The notes: a model not told the origin generated them from the sequence alone. DNA of 64,000 nucleotides from Clostridium_I sp963725425 (GCA_963725425.1 CAVRYJ010000041.1:62001-126000), one strand, 5' to 3'. Shown: positions 25,389 through 35,277, counted from the first letter of the stretch. Made by a program: numbers and translations.

Positions 25389-27003
25389 TGCAAGGGTCCT
25401 CCTTTTTATTTATTTCTGTTTCCGTTGTATTTATTCTACATTCAAGCTGCACTTTATCTGCCCATGGCAAATATTCATCAAGCACAGAAGGATTTGATGC
25501 AAAATTACTATTGGGTAGTTTTCGGAAGAGATATTCAAGATATTTATAAGCATCTAAATTGTTGGCTGCTGCCGTATTTATAATGCTAAATACAGTAGCT
25601 GATGCTTCTGCTCCCTCTGTCGAATCAGAAAATAGTGAGTTTTTACGTGTGATAGCTACGGGTTTCACTGCAATTTCCGACAAATTATTCGATAAAGGTA
25701 TTCTTCCGTCAAGTAGAAAATTGGTAAAATATTTTTTATGATTTAGTGTATATCCCAAAGCTTTCTTCAAGTAGTCTTGATTAGTAAATGTATTTTCTGC
25801 CCATGCAAAAAAGGCATCCAATACAGGGACACTATATATAAGTCTTTTCTTTTTTCTTTCCTCAGCCAATAACTCTTTCCATTTTCTTTCTAGTCTAAAG
25901 AGTTTATCACAATAAGCTCGTCCAATGGCTCCGCCTGATCCTGGAATTTCTTTTTTTCTAGAATCCAAGGGAATGGCTTCTAGATAATATCGTCTTAGAT
26001 GGCTGAAACAAAGACAACGTGTAATTCCTTCAACCTTTTCATACCCAGCATATGCATCTGAAACATGATAACTATGAAAACCTTCAAGGAACTTCTTTGC
26101 GTGGTCCCCAGAACGAGTGCTGGTGTATTTGTATAAAACTATTGGTGGACCTTCACAGTTACCACTCCTATGTATCCAAATATAAGATTTGCTAGATGCT
26201 TTCTTCCCAGCTTCGTGATTTACCTGCCAGGTTGTTTCATCACTCATGATAACGCTACATTTTAGCAATTGCTGGTGCATCTTCTCATATAGAGGATTCA
26301 ACCAATATTCAGAGCTGCGTATTACCCAGTTTGCCATCATGTCTCTCTTAAGTTCAGCACCCATTCTTTTAAAGTCTTTTTCTTGGCGATAGAGTGGTAC
26401 TGACATCATATACTTTTGATACATTACCCATGCTACGCATGAAGGCGAAGCAAAAGAGTGCGTAAGCACAGGCACTGGTACAGGTGCACAAATTATAGAA
26501 TCATATGGATTAGTATCATTTTTCCCACACTCAACACATTTATAAACATATTGGACGTAGTCCTTCATTATTAGCTTTGCTGGGATATATTCCATTTCAG
26601 ATCTTACTTTTTTCTTTCCGATTATCTCAAGTTCACTGCCGCAGATTTTACAAATAGTTTCTTCGGCATTAAGGGCACATTCCACTACCTCATGTGGTAG
26701 TGCTTTAATCAAATTTTCTCTGTCACCCTTTTTTCTAACAGGTCTCTTATGTTCTTTGATATTTATAACATTATTTTCGGTTTCATCTGAAATTTCATCA
26801 ATTAGTTCACCAAAAAGGAAACATTGCCCATATATCTGAGGTGTTTTCTCACTTGATGCTCCAAACCTCTGTTTTGCTGCATGTAAAACTGCTTGAGTGA
26901 GAACCTCAACATTGTGTTCCAGTAGATTCACCTTTTCCTGCAGTGTTCTATTTTCATTTTCGAGTTGTCTAATACGTTGATTTTTTTCATCTAAAGACTG
27001 CAT
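25375..27003 (-). CDS. tnpC: IS66 transposase TnpC
   Basis: 542 residues from ATG 27003, eight bases after AAAGGAG. N-terminal coiled coil (RQLENENRTLQEKVNLLEHN), then the IS66 signature helix AAKQRFGASSEK, a zinc finger with CKICGSELEIIG and CVECG, and the DDE core: D in IMSDETTWQV, D in VSDAYAGYEKV and E in LSNNLSEIAVKP. It catalyses strand transfer of the element. The reading frame is intact. Confidence 0.95.
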   Translation of the reverse strand: MQSLDEKNQRIRQLENENRTLQEKVNLLEHNVEVLTQAVLHAAKQRFGASSEKTPQIYGQCFLFGELIDEISDETENNVINIKEHKRPVRKKGDRENLIKALPHEVVECALNAEETICKICGSELEIIGKKKVRSEMEYIPAKLIMKDYVQYVYKCVECGKNDTNPYDSIICAPVPVPVLTHSFASPSCVAWVMYQKYMMSVPLYRQEKDFKRMGAELKRDMMANWVIRSSEYWLNPLYEKMHQQLLKCSVIMSDETTWQVNHEAGKKASSKSYIWIHRSGNCEGPPIVLYKYTSTRSGDHAKKFLEGFHSYHVSDAYAGYEKVEGITRCLCFSHLRRYYLEAIPLDSRKKEIPGSGGAIGRAYCDKLFRLERKWKELLAEERKKKRLIYSVPVLDAFFAWAENTFTNQDYLKKALGYTLNHKKYFTNFLLDGRIPLSNNLSEIAVKPVAITRKNSLFSDSTEGAEASATVFSIINTAAANNLDAYKYLEYLFRKLPNSNFASNPSVLDEYLPWADKVQLECRINTTETEINKKEDPCSESA

Positions 27004-27081
27004 TTTAAAGGCTCCTTTCTGGTTAATCAATTAATTATATTATACCAGAAAAGCGGCTATTATACTAGCTTTTAGGCGATA

Positions 27082-27453
27082 TTAAAAAATCATATTTTCA
27101 GTATTAATATTTTCTTTATGTACCTTTTTCTGATCAATTTGCAGACCCTCCAAAAGCCATTCCATTTGACGTTTTGTTATATCCCTTATTTCGCCTTGAT
27201 TCTTTGGCCACTGAAATTTCATATCATCAGCAAGAAATTTTGTAATCAGAATAAAGCCATTTTTATCCCAGCGTAATGCCCTAAGTGAGTTATGCCGTTT
27301 ATTGTAGAACAAGAAAACACATTTTAGAGAGTAAGGATCGAGTTTGAATTTCAATGAAACCAATGTAGCAAGTCCATTTTGTTGCTTACGAAAATCTGTT
27401 GCACCAAGAGCAATATAGATATGTTCAGCCTCGTCGGCTATATGCTGTATCAT
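27082..27453 (-). CDS. tnpB: IS66 accessory protein TnpB
   Basis: 123 residues of the IS66 Orf2 type: YIALGATDFRKQQNGLATLV, VFLFYNKRHNSLRALRWDKN and a C terminus with KRQMEWLLEGLQID. Its ATG overlaps the tnpA stop as ATGA, so it is translationally coupled. It is needed for IS66 transposition although its biochemical role is poorly defined. Not to be confused with the RNA-guided TnpB. Confidence 0.93.
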   Translation of the reverse strand: MIQHIADEAEHIYIALGATDFRKQQNGLATLVSLKFKLDPYSLKCVFLFYNKRHNSLRALRWDKNGFILITKFLADDMKFQWPKNQGEIRDITKRQMEWLLEGLQIDQKKVHKENINTENMIF

Positions 27454-27785
27454 AGTTTCTGCAGAACTTTCATTAGTCCTGCTAAAGAAGTTTCATTGAA
27501 ATTGCTTGGAACTGTTACCTGTATACTCTTGAAAAATATCTGGAAATCATCCGATTTAGATGAATCGCTTATTGATTCCTCAGGATTTAAAAGGATTGGA
27601 GTTATTTCAGCAAATGCCATTTCATTATCCGATTTCTGTTTTTTGCTGATTTTATGATTCCAATAATGGAACTTACCTTTGCTAATTTCATTGTTTTTAC
27701 ACCATTCTGAAATGGACATTTTGCTTTTAGCTCTTTCATTAATTCGCTGCTCCCAAAGAAGCTGATCATTAGTTGTTGATCTCAA
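27450..27785 (-). CDS. tnpA: IS66 TnpA (Orf1)
   Basis: 111 residues, TTG start with AGGAGGT upstream. N-terminal helix-turn-helix DNA-binding region: INERAKSKMSISEWCKNNEI followed by SKGKFHYWNHKISKKQ, characteristic of IS66 Orf1. First gene of the element's operon, 83 bases inside the right end. Confidence 0.9.
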   Translation of the reverse strand: MRSTTNDQLLWEQRINERAKSKMSISEWCKNNEISKGKFHYWNHKISKKQKSDNEMAFAEITPILLNPEESISDSSKSDDFQIFFKSIQVTVPSNFNETSLAGLMKVLQKL

Positions 27786-28062
27786 AATAAAACCTCCTAT
27801 CGATTACTTTATCAAAGTATATCAAATGGGAGGTTAATTTACATTACGGTGTTTGTTCCATCGCTTACCTTATTTGATTTATATAGGATAATATTATCAT
27901 TAAATGTGTAACTTCATTCTACAGTATTATATTACACAAAATAATTTATAAATAACCTCAATGAAGCCTTGCCTTTAGGCTCTGCCTAGCGTAACATACA
28001 CAATACTAGTTAAATATTACATATTGTTGTTAAAAATTAAGAGTCGTAAAGGAGGTGAAATT

Positions 28063-28674
28063 TTGATTGCAAAGTATATGAGAGTATCTACAAAACAGCA
28101 AACGGTGGAGAGGCAGGATTTTCAACTTGATAAATTAAATGTTGATTTTGGTAAATCGTACAGTGATAAAATAACTGGTAAGACAAAGGATAGACCTCAG
28201 CTTAATAAAATGTTACTTGAGCTTAAAGCTGGGGATACAGTATATTGTGAATCAATAACTAGATTAGGGAGGTCTTTAAGAGATATAATTGATATTATGG
28301 AGCAATTAATAGGCAAGGGTGTTCGTGTTATCATTGTTAAAGAAGGTATTGATTCTGAAGCTACTACCTATAAATTATTGCTTGGAATTTTTGGTAGTAT
28401 AAGCGAAATGGAAAGAGAGTCTATACAGGAAAGGGTTTTACAAGGAATTGAAAAGTGTAAGGCTTCGGGAACAACATCAACTGGTAGATGGTTTGGAAGA
28501 GTTAAGGTTACTGTAAATGATATTCCTAAAGCATTTCAAAAGTATTATTCTCAATTTATAGAAGGAACTATAACTAAAGTTGAGATGGCTAAATTACTTG
28601 GGGTAAGTCGTCCTACCGTCTACAGGTGGCTTAATTTATATGAAGACAATTTAAATAAAGAAAAGGTGGTATAA
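28063..28674 (+). CDS. Serine recombinase (resolvase/invertase)
   Basis: 203 residues from TTG 28063, eight bases after AAAGGAGGTG. The catalytic serine is in YMRVSTKQQT (about residue 9), followed by the resolvase signature ERQDFQL, SITRLGRSLRDI, and the DNA-binding HTH at the C terminus: TKVEMAKLLGVSRPTVYRWL. This is the small Tn3/Gin type. It may resolve cointegrates or invert a segment; no crossover site was identified. It leads a set of closely spaced genes to 30854. Confidence 0.92.
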   Translation: MIAKYMRVSTKQQTVERQDFQLDKLNVDFGKSYSDKITGKTKDRPQLNKMLLELKAGDTVYCESITRLGRSLRDIIDIMEQLIGKGVRVIIVKEGIDSEATTYKLLLGIFGSISEMERESIQERVLQGIEKCKASGTTSTGRWFGRVKVTVNDIPKAFQKYYSQFIEGTITKVEMAKLLGVSRPTVYRWLNLYEDNLNKEKVV

Positions 28675-28678
28675 ATAT

Positions 28679-28813
28679 ATGAATAAAAAAGAAGTTAAAA
28701 GCAATGGTACAAGTGTAGCAGTAGTATGTAAGGATGGGGTAACAAGATTGGTTCCTAGTGTAACAGTTAAGGCGATAGCACTTCAAAAATTGTTAGGTAT
28801 TTCTAAAAATTAA
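28679..28813 (+). CDS. 44-residue unknown peptide
   Basis: ATG 28679 four bases after the resolvase stop, with AAAGGTGG inside the end of the resolvase as ribosome site. MNKKEVKSNGTSVAVVCKDG then TRLVPSVTVKAIALQKLLGI. Position and spacing support a real small gene; the sequence gives no function. Confidence 0.55.
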   Translation: MNKKEVKSNGTSVAVVCKDGVTRLVPSVTVKAIALQKLLGISKN

Positions 28814-28836
28814 TTCTTATATGAGGGGTGATTGTA

Positions 28837-29135
28837 TTGGGAAAAGAGGTACAAGATTTTCTTCAAGAGTTAGCTACTTTGACAAATAAATATGGTATTC
28901 AAATTGCAGCATGTGGGTGCTACAATTCTCCTTTTTGATTAAGGTAGATGGTAGTGATGACAGTATTAATATTCTCATGGACAGTTTAGAATTTGATAGA
29001 GTTAGTGGAACTTATAATGTTGAAGAGGTATATGCGGAAAGTTGTTATGAATATGATGGCGAAATGTATAACGGTAGTGGTAAAAGGGTACATGATGAGG
29101 AGTTCTCAAAAGGGGTATTAGATGACGAAAGCTAA
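28837..29135 (+). pseudogene. Unknown small protein with frameshift in a T run
   Basis: TTG 28837 with GAGGGG upstream opens GKEVQDFLQELATLTNKYG, then IQIAACGCYNSPF and a TGA. The sequence continues one frame over as LIKVDGSDDSINILMDSLEF to 29135. The break is in a run of five T; one more T would restore CGCYNSPFLIKVDG. Repaired length about 99 residues. It overlaps the next start by 14 bases. Function not recognised. Confidence 0.6.
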
Positions 29136-30504
29136 AAAATCACAAAAGTCAATAAATAGAAGGACATTGAAGTATTTTACTGAAGCTACAGTTCTAGCTG
29201 TCGATGAAGATTTAAGTGGTGTTTCAGTTGATGATTTATTTATTAATATTTATCTGAAAAGTGACGATAGTGATATCACATATATGATACAGCAGTTTGA
29301 AAAGATATTAATTATGTCAAAAGTAAATCATGATAAATTTCAATGCGGGTTACATGACTTTTATTTGAGCATGGCAAGCTATATAAAGGCTAATGGGTTA
29401 TATAAGAAATTCTTCGAGTTAAGTTATCTTCATTATGTTGTGTTCTGTAAAAAGGGTGTAGGATTAAAAATTTTAAATGGTTATCAAAATCTATTATTGC
29501 AACAGTTTCCATATCTAACAGGAACATCTAAGTATGTAGCTTGTGGGGTTGATTCCAAGGGAAAGTTAATGTATGTACCTGAGGTAGGTAAAAATCTTAC
29601 TCAAATTAATCTAGAGTTGCACCTAATTGTTATTAAAAATAGTACAGAGGAGTTCAATCATCCAGCAGAGATGTTTAAATTATTTAGAAAATATGGTTAT
29701 GAGGTGAGGGATATGCATGACTGTGAAGAAATAATTGTAAATGATCAAGTTACAACAAATTGTTTGTATCTTATGGCTAATTTCATAACTGAGGATACTA
29801 AAGAGTTCATTTCTAAACCGTATAGGAAGGCAATGGATTTAGTGGAAGCTAATCCAATCTTTGAAGTTAATAATATCACTGACAAGGTAAAAGAAAAATT
29901 AGTCCAGGGGTCAATGCTTCTTCCAAGTATCGGGGTAAATGCAAGATTTGCAAATTGTGGTGAAGTTAATGAATTATATCTAAGGGAAGTAATAGAAAAT
30001 GAAAAAATAGTATTACTATTCAGAGTAAAGTTCTCTGATGCTACATACATTTCTGGTTACTACAACACTGTTGATAAAGTGTTTTACGATCCATTTAAGG
30101 AAAGTTCTCATAGTGAAATAACTCATGTACCTCTTGAACAGATTGTACTTCAGAACTATATGAATTTAACTATAACTCTTAGTAGTGATGAAAGGAATGA
30201 GCTGTTTTGGTTTAAGGAAGTAAAGGATAGTGAGGCCGCTATTGATTTTTACTCAGAGCCTACAGTTTACTACGAAGTGAAAGAGCATAGTGCTAAAGGC
30301 AATCAAACACATACTAGGCATTTTGATAGAAGTAAGTATATAGCAGAGTTAATGAAGATACAGCCTTTTCTAAGGAGATTACCTGTAGGAGCTTCAGCAA
30401 GCCAAGAAGCTATAAAAGTGGCTAAAAAACTAGGTATTGAATTGCCAAAAGGCATGACATTAGTACGTGGTTTCATCAAGAAAGTTTATTTCAATGAGAA
30501 GTGA
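29122..30504 (+). CDS. Large unknown protein (460 residues)
   Basis: ATG 29122 overlaps the preceding frame by 14 bases, with a GAGGAG about 25 bases before and the coupled stop likely driving translation. The protein has no signal peptide or membrane segment. Segments include YTEATVLAVDE-like start, FYLSMASYIKANGLYKKFFE, TNCLYLMANFITEDTKEFIS and a C terminus KVAKKLGIELPKGMTLVRGF. I do not recognise a domain. It is the main product of the resolvase-led operon, and its size suggests an important function for the mobile unit. Confidence 0.75.
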   Translation: MTKAKKSQKSINRRTLKYFTEATVLAVDEDLSGVSVDDLFINIYLKSDDSDITYMIQQFEKILIMSKVNHDKFQCGLHDFYLSMASYIKANGLYKKFFELSYLHYVVFCKKGVGLKILNGYQNLLLQQFPYLTGTSKYVACGVDSKGKLMYVPEVGKNLTQINLELHLIVIKNSTEEFNHPAEMFKLFRKYGYEVRDMHDCEEIIVNDQVTTNCLYLMANFITEDTKEFISKPYRKAMDLVEANPIFEVNNITDKVKEKLVQGSMLLPSIGVNARFANCGEVNELYLREVIENEKIVLLFRVKFSDATYISGYYNTVDKVFYDPFKESSHSEITHVPLEQIVLQNYMNLTITLSSDERNELFWFKEVKDSEAAIDFYSEPTVYYEVKEHSAKGNQTHTRHFDRSKYIAELMKIQPFLRRLPVGASASQEAIKVAKKLGIELPKGMTLVRGFIKKVYFNEK

Positions 30505-30515
30505 GGAGGGGTAGT

Positions 30516-30854
30516 TTGAATAATCTTGAGTGGTGCAAAAGCACTTTTGAAAACAAGACTTGTCAAAGCCATCTTGAAGAAAAGCTTTCTCTTTTATTAG
30601 TATCATATTTTAAGGGTAAAGAAGATTACCCAATTGAAAAATTCATTAAAAGTTTTTCAGAAGGTCTACGTTATTTAGAAAGTTTATTATTAATGAAGAA
30701 AGGTATTCATAATAGTCAGCTTAAGGTAGGAAATCCGCCTATAAATATGAAAGATTTGGCAACAAAGCATGAAGAAATAGAAAAAATATTACTTGTAGAG
30801 ATAGATCGACAGTATAGGAATTTTATAACCTTTCTAGCTGTAATTAAAAAGTAA
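30516..30854 (+). CDS. Unknown 112-residue protein, last gene of the resolvase operon
   Basis: TTG 30516 with GAGGAGGGG six bases upstream, 12 bases after the previous stop. Sequence is helical: LEEKLSLLLVSYFKGKEDYP, FSEGLRYLESLLLMKKG and a C terminus QYRNFITFLAVIKK. No domain recognised. A terminator follows 11 bases behind. Confidence 0.65.
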   Translation: MNNLEWCKSTFENKTCQSHLEEKLSLLLVSYFKGKEDYPIEKFIKSFSEGLRYLESLLLMKKGIHNSQLKVGNPPINMKDLATKHEEIEKILLVEIDRQYRNFITFLAVIKK

Positions 30855-30865
30855 AGATGAAGAGT

Positions 30866-30896
30866 AGCTTTATCAACATTGGTAAGGCTGTTTTTT
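30866..30896 (+). terminator. Intrinsic terminator of the resolvase operon
   Basis: AGCTTTATCA and TGGTAAGGCT pair over ten positions with two G-U, four-base loop, six T behind. Confidence 0.85.
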
Positions 30897-31463
30897 ATTT
30901 TAGATATAAATCTGAACTTAAGATTAATAGAGTGATTACTTTATGGTTGTTGTTTTTAAAAAGTGTAAAATTTTTAGTAATGGTTCAGTTTTAATATTGA
31001 TTTCGAAAGATAGCTGGAATACTTTTTCAAAAAATTTTTCAGTGAATTTAACAAAATATAGTTAGAAATTATTTAAGAGTAGTTCTTTTATATATAGTAT
31101 ATAGGTAGTGAGAATCTAATAAAATTTAATAAAAAAGACAGAGATACTGATTATTAATATACTGTCATTCAAGCCATGACAGGCTCATATATTATTAGGA
31201 CATTCAACCAACTCAACATTAAATTACAAATACTAGACAAAAAGCATACATTGAAGAGTACTCTTTTAACTTATTTAGTGAATGTGAACACAACTTCTTG
31301 AATTTTTCAATGTTGGTAAGTAATTCGAAATAACAGTTTATCTAGTAATGCAATGATGGAAAAGAATGCATTAATAAAATATTCATCGCTTTGTTTATGG
31401 AATAAGATTAAGCAATGCTCCGATTTAATTTACACTTATCAATAATTTAACAATTATTACTAT
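30897..31463. other. 570-base gene-free gap
   Basis: No gene seen. Around 31160-31220 are the words GTCATTCAAGCCATGACAGG and ACATTCAACCAACTCAACA, in the style of the dispersed non-coding family found in the other long gaps. Confidence 0.4.
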
Positions 31464-31691
31464 TTAGCAAAAGGTATCAATTATATGTTCTTTGGAATTA
31501 GTAGAAGATTCATCTGTTTCAGTGGTCTTCGTTTGTACAATTTTACTTTTAACTTTTTCATCATACGCTCTTTTAAACATTTCATTATAATATAAACCCT
31601 TCATTGTTCTATTTTTATGTAAGCTTAGTTTAACTCTTCTAATTCTAGAAATTTTTTTTATCTTCGAAATTGGCTTAATTTCATCTACCAT
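31464..31691 (-). CDS. Small basic unknown protein
   Basis: 75 residues from ATG 31691, eight bases after TTGGGAGA on the minus strand. Very basic first half (KPISKIKKISRIRRVKLSLH) and acidic/threonine-rich end (TKTTETDESSTNSKEHII). It stands alone between two gaps. Could bind nucleic acid; no family recognised. Confidence 0.5.
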   Translation of the reverse strand: MVDEIKPISKIKKISRIRRVKLSLHKNRTMKGLYYNEMFKRAYDEKVKSKIVQTKTTETDESSTNSKEHIIDTFC

Positions 31692-32115
31692 TACATGTCT
31701 CCCAACGAAAATGAAGTATCCACGTATCATTGATCCGCAGATTCAATTTTATAAATGATAAATTCTATACTAAGCCTTAATTGTATTAATTACAATGATT
31801 AATTCAGATCTTCGATTAATAATCATATACGAATAATGCAATAATACAATTAGTGCTTATGTAAATGGAATAATTAGATGCCAGTAAAGATTGCAATAGT
31901 AATAGTTGAGAAAAGTGTGAAGCAGTGAATTAAAGGAGAAAAAATGTATTTTCAACGTTTAACTAAATGAACCCATATAGGTTTGTATGTGAGTCGATTT
32001 AAGATAAGATTATAATAAAAAAACCTGATATTAATGATATAATAAAACTCGAGGAATTTTATTAAAAATAAGATGTGATTTCTAAAATTATAGGACAAGG
32101 CGAGGGGTTATATTT
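31692..32115. other. 420-base intergenic region
   Basis: Divergent gap between the small basic gene and the deacetylase. AT-rich, no frame of interest and no clear promoter that I would defend. Confidence 0.4.
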
Positions 32116-32964
32116 ATGATATACATAGATAGGCAGAAAAACAAACGGGAAAAACGTAAAAAAAGGATAATAAAACTGATAATAGGACTGCTATTATTAG
32201 TTTGTGGTGGCACTGCATTCATTATATTAAATAGAGTAAACAATAAAAAAGAAATTGTAAAAACACTAAAACCTAAACATAGTAATACTTCTATAATGAA
32301 TAAGCGTGAAAGTATTATACCTAAAAGTTCTAATGAAAATCAGTCTGGAGGACAGTATACTCCGTGGACTGATAAGAGAAATGACGGCACGAAAATTGCC
32401 TATCTAACTTTTGATGATGGTCCATCCGTTAATACTGATAAAATATTGAAGATATTAAATGAAAATAACGTAAAGGCAAGTTTCTTTTTAATAGGTAAAA
32501 ATGCTGAAAACAACAGTAACTTAGTAAAAGAGGAAATTGCTGATGGCGAAGTAGTTGGAAATCATACTTATAGCCATCAGTTAAACTATAAAGAAGGACC
32601 TGACGTTTTTGTGAATGATATAAATAAATGCCAAGACATTTTAAAGTCTATACTAGGTCCAAGTTATACATTAAGACTTGTTAGATTTCCAGGAGGTTCT
32701 TTCGGTCCGAAGATTGTACCATTTAGAAATGCAGTTACTAAAGCAGGGTATAGGTTTATTGATTGGAATGATGAAATAGGAGATGCGGATGGGTATGACT
32801 TGCCTGTTCCAATTTTATTAAATAACCTAAAAAAATATACCGTGGAAAATACTGTTGTAATTTTAATGCATGATGCTGGTGCAAAAACAACTACGGTACA
32901 AGCTCTACCACAAATAATACAATACTTAAAATCAAAAGGGTATAGCTTTGATACTTTACAGTAG
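32116..32964 (+). CDS. Polysaccharide deacetylase (NodB domain), membrane anchored
   Basis: 282 residues, ATG with GAGGGG nine bases upstream. A basic N terminus and one membrane segment (LIIGLLLLVCGGTAFIIL, residues 21-38) anchor it outside the cell. The catalytic domain has all NodB motifs: motif 1 TFDDGPS (metal aspartate), motif 2 GNHTYSHQ (H-x3-H), motif 3 RFPGGS, motif 4 FIDWNDEIGDADG and motif 5 LMHDAG. These enzymes remove acetyl groups from peptidoglycan or chitin-like glycans, which protects against lysozyme. First of a block of cell-envelope genes. Confidence 0.95.
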   Translation: MIYIDRQKNKREKRKKRIIKLIIGLLLLVCGGTAFIILNRVNNKKEIVKTLKPKHSNTSIMNKRESIIPKSSNENQSGGQYTPWTDKRNDGTKIAYLTFDDGPSVNTDKILKILNENNVKASFFLIGKNAENNSNLVKEEIADGEVVGNHTYSHQLNYKEGPDVFVNDINKCQDILKSILGPSYTLRLVRFPGGSFGPKIVPFRNAVTKAGYRFIDWNDEIGDADGYDLPVPILLNNLKKYTVENTVVILMHDAGAKTTTVQALPQIIQYLKSKGYSFDTLQ

Positions 32965-32967
32965 TGA

Positions 32968-33105
32968 TATAGTCAAGGCAAGGATAGGCTTGTTTATAGA
33001 TGTAAAATAGTAAATTTTGAATTTAAAGACTGTGAAGATGGGACTATAGCATTAGTATTCAAAAAATGTAGCGAAGGTGTATTTATAAATTTCAAGAATA
33101 AGTAA
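32968..33105 (+). pseudogene. Possible remnant behind the deacetylase
   Basis: After the tandem stop of the deacetylase the frame is open for 45 codons and ends in DCEDGTIALVFKKCSEGVF and INFKNK. It has no start codon in a suitable place. It may be the tail of a lost domain or gene. Confidence 0.25.
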
Positions 33106-33304
33106 AACTAGTCCTTAGAAATAATTTGGCACTTCATTTTATATAAGTGGTATGTAAAATAAAAAACAATTCTGACATTGTGTTGCCACACGCTAAGTTA
33201 AGTATGCTAAATTGTTATTTTTACATATTGTAGATCTAATAAAAATAATCTAGATACCTGAATATAATAAAGTGGGTCAAAATATGCAGATTGGAGTTGA
33301 TAAA

Positions 33305-35227
33305 ATGGAAAATAGAATAAGGTTAAACAAAAACAAAATCGTATTAGCACTTATTTTACTATTATCTGGAGTTCTAAACTTTTATAATTTAAAGATAGAA
33401 GGTTTTGCAAATAAGTATTATGCAGCTGGTGTGCGAAGTATGGGGTTAAATATTAGGAATTCATTTTTTGTAGCATTTGATCCAAGTGGATTTGTATCAA
33501 TTGACAAGCCACCTGTGGGGTTTTGGATTCAGGAACTAAGTTCAAAACTTTTTGGATATAGTGGATTTAGTTTGATATTACCACAGGCACTAGCAGGGGT
33601 AATATCAGTTGCCCTTTTATATGTTATTGTAAGAAGACATTTTGGAAGTTTTGCGGCACAAATTTCAGCATTATGTCTTTCTATAACTCCAGTATTTGTG
33701 GCAGCAAGTAGAAACAATACTATAGATAATATATTAATACTTTCTATGCTAGCAGCTTTTTACGCTGTACTACTAGCTATAGAAAAAAATAAATGGAGCT
33801 ATTTTGTATTGAGTACGGCAATAGTTGGTATTGGCTTTAATATTAAAATGTCAGAAGTACTGCTTGTGCTTCCATCAATATATATTGGTTATATGTTTTG
33901 CACTAAGTTTACAAAAAAACAGAAAGTTAAACATTTTATTATAGCAACAATTGTGCTTTTAAGCGTATCACTTTCTTGGGCTTTTGTGGTTGACTTAGTT
34001 CCAACAAAGGATAGACCGTTTGTTGGGAGTAGCACAAATAATTCTGTTATGGAGTTGATTTTAGGTCACAATGGTTTGGAACGAATTGGAGTTAATATAA
34101 ACCATCATAAAAGCTTACTGAATGTATTTAAAATTGGAAAAATATCAGTGAAAAAAAACAATACTGTAGAGCAAAAAAATAGTGATAAAAGCGGGAATTC
34201 TAATAAACTTTTTACTAAAGGCAATGTTTCTGACCAGATATCTTGGCTTTTACCATTAGCAATAATAGGAATTATAGTAGCTATATTTTTAGAAAGAACC
34301 AAAGCACAATTTGATAACGGAAGAATGTCATCTATAGTTTTATGGGGCTTATGGCTAATTCCAGAAATCATTTATTTTAACTTTGATGGAAGTGTTCATA
34401 CCTATTATATGACTACTATGGCACCAGCAATTGCGGCACTGGTTGGAATAGGAATATATTATATGAAAAAGGATTATAGAACTGGAAAAACGGGTGGGTG
34501 GATATTGCCAACTGCTTTTATAATAAATGGAGCTTTCGAAATATATCTTCTATCCTATTACTATAGTTCAATTAAAAGTGTAAGAGCTATTATGATTTGC
34601 ACTTTCATTTTGAGCATTGCACTATCTAGTATTGTCTTGGCATTGAATCTTAAAAGTCATGCTAGTGAAATTTTAATAAAAATATTATTAACGTTGGGTT
34701 TTATAGGGCTTTTGATGCCACCTTTAGTCTGGTCTGCTAGTACACTTATCTATCCAATGAATGGGAGTTCCCCAGTGGCTGGATTGGAATTATCAAAAAG
34801 TAAGCAAAATAATTCACTTAGTTATGCCAGTAACAAAAAATTAATAAATTATCTGGAAAGTAACGGCCATAAGGGTGAAAAATATATATTAGCTACACCT
34901 ACGGCTAGTGGTTATGCATCTGAAATCATAATTGAAACTGGAAAATCCGTGCTTGCTTTCGGGGGTTTTAGTGGAAATGACAACATATTAACAGTTAACA
35001 AATTTAAAGAACTAATTGATAGGGGCGAATTGAAATACGCTTTAATCGGTAGTGACAACAATGGTAATAAAGGAATAATCAAGTGGATTAAAGAAAACGG
35101 GAAAGCAGTTCCACAGAAGGATTGGTTAGGTAATAATGATTCAAAGAATAATAAAAAAGTACAAACAGATAAAAATAATAAAAATAGGGTTAAAAATATT
35201 TCTACACTATATGAATTAGGCTTATAA
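33305..35227 (+). CDS. GT39-type membrane glycosyltransferase
   Basis: 640 residues from ATG 33305, nine bases after TTGGAG; the frame also opens at 33284 and 33272 with weaker sites. About eleven membrane helices. The first outer loop carries the ArnT/PMT-family acidic region FFVAFDPSGFVSIDKPPVGF, where the aspartates bind the lipid-linked sugar. A C-terminal soluble segment (residues ~480-600) contains ATPTASGYASEIIIETGKSV. Related proteins move a sugar from a polyprenyl-phosphate carrier to an envelope acceptor. Ends in an asparagine/lysine-rich tail. Confidence 0.9.
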   Translation: MENRIRLNKNKIVLALILLLSGVLNFYNLKIEGFANKYYAAGVRSMGLNIRNSFFVAFDPSGFVSIDKPPVGFWIQELSSKLFGYSGFSLILPQALAGVISVALLYVIVRRHFGSFAAQISALCLSITPVFVAASRNNTIDNILILSMLAAFYAVLLAIEKNKWSYFVLSTAIVGIGFNIKMSEVLLVLPSIYIGYMFCTKFTKKQKVKHFIIATIVLLSVSLSWAFVVDLVPTKDRPFVGSSTNNSVMELILGHNGLERIGVNINHHKSLLNVFKIGKISVKKNNTVEQKNSDKSGNSNKLFTKGNVSDQISWLLPLAIIGIIVAIFLERTKAQFDNGRMSSIVLWGLWLIPEIIYFNFDGSVHTYYMTTMAPAIAALVGIGIYYMKKDYRTGKTGGWILPTAFIINGAFEIYLLSYYYSSIKSVRAIMICTFILSIALSSIVLALNLKSHASEILIKILLTLGFIGLLMPPLVWSASTLIYPMNGSSPVAGLELSKSKQNNSLSYASNKKLINYLESNGHKGEKYILATPTASGYASEIIIETGKSVLAFGGFSGNDNILTVNKFKELIDRGELKYALIGSDNNGNKGIIKWIKENGKAVPQKDWLGNNDSKNNKKVQTDKNNKNRVKNISTLYELGL

Positions 35228-35228
35228 A

Positions 35229-35277
35229 AAAATATTTACTATAATACTCGTACTCATAGTATTATAGTAAATATTTT
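35229..35277. terminator. Perfect 20-bp hairpin terminator
   Basis: Arms 35229-35248 and 35258-35277 are perfect reverse complements with a nine-base loop, A-rich on the left and TTTT on the right, directly behind the glycosyltransferase stop. Confidence 0.9.

Larger units (their letters stand above)
25043..27868 (-). mobile_element. IS66-family insertion sequence, copy 1
   Basis: A complete 2826-bp element in leftward orientation, with ends GTAAGCGCTGGAACACA at the left and, on the other strand, GTAAGCGATGGAACAAA at the right. It encodes TnpA, TnpB, TnpC and a fourth small protein. The second copy (45930-48755) has the same length and order and differs by scattered bases. Unlike that copy, the two flanks (ATAATTAAG before, CTTATTTGA after) do not form a direct repeat, which suggests that neighbouring DNA was lost or rearranged after insertion. 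Confidence 0.95.

Noticed and set aside
27082..27453. TnpB as an RNA-guided nuclease
   Set aside because: The protein is the unrelated 123-residue IS66 accessory protein of the same name and lacks a RuvC domain.
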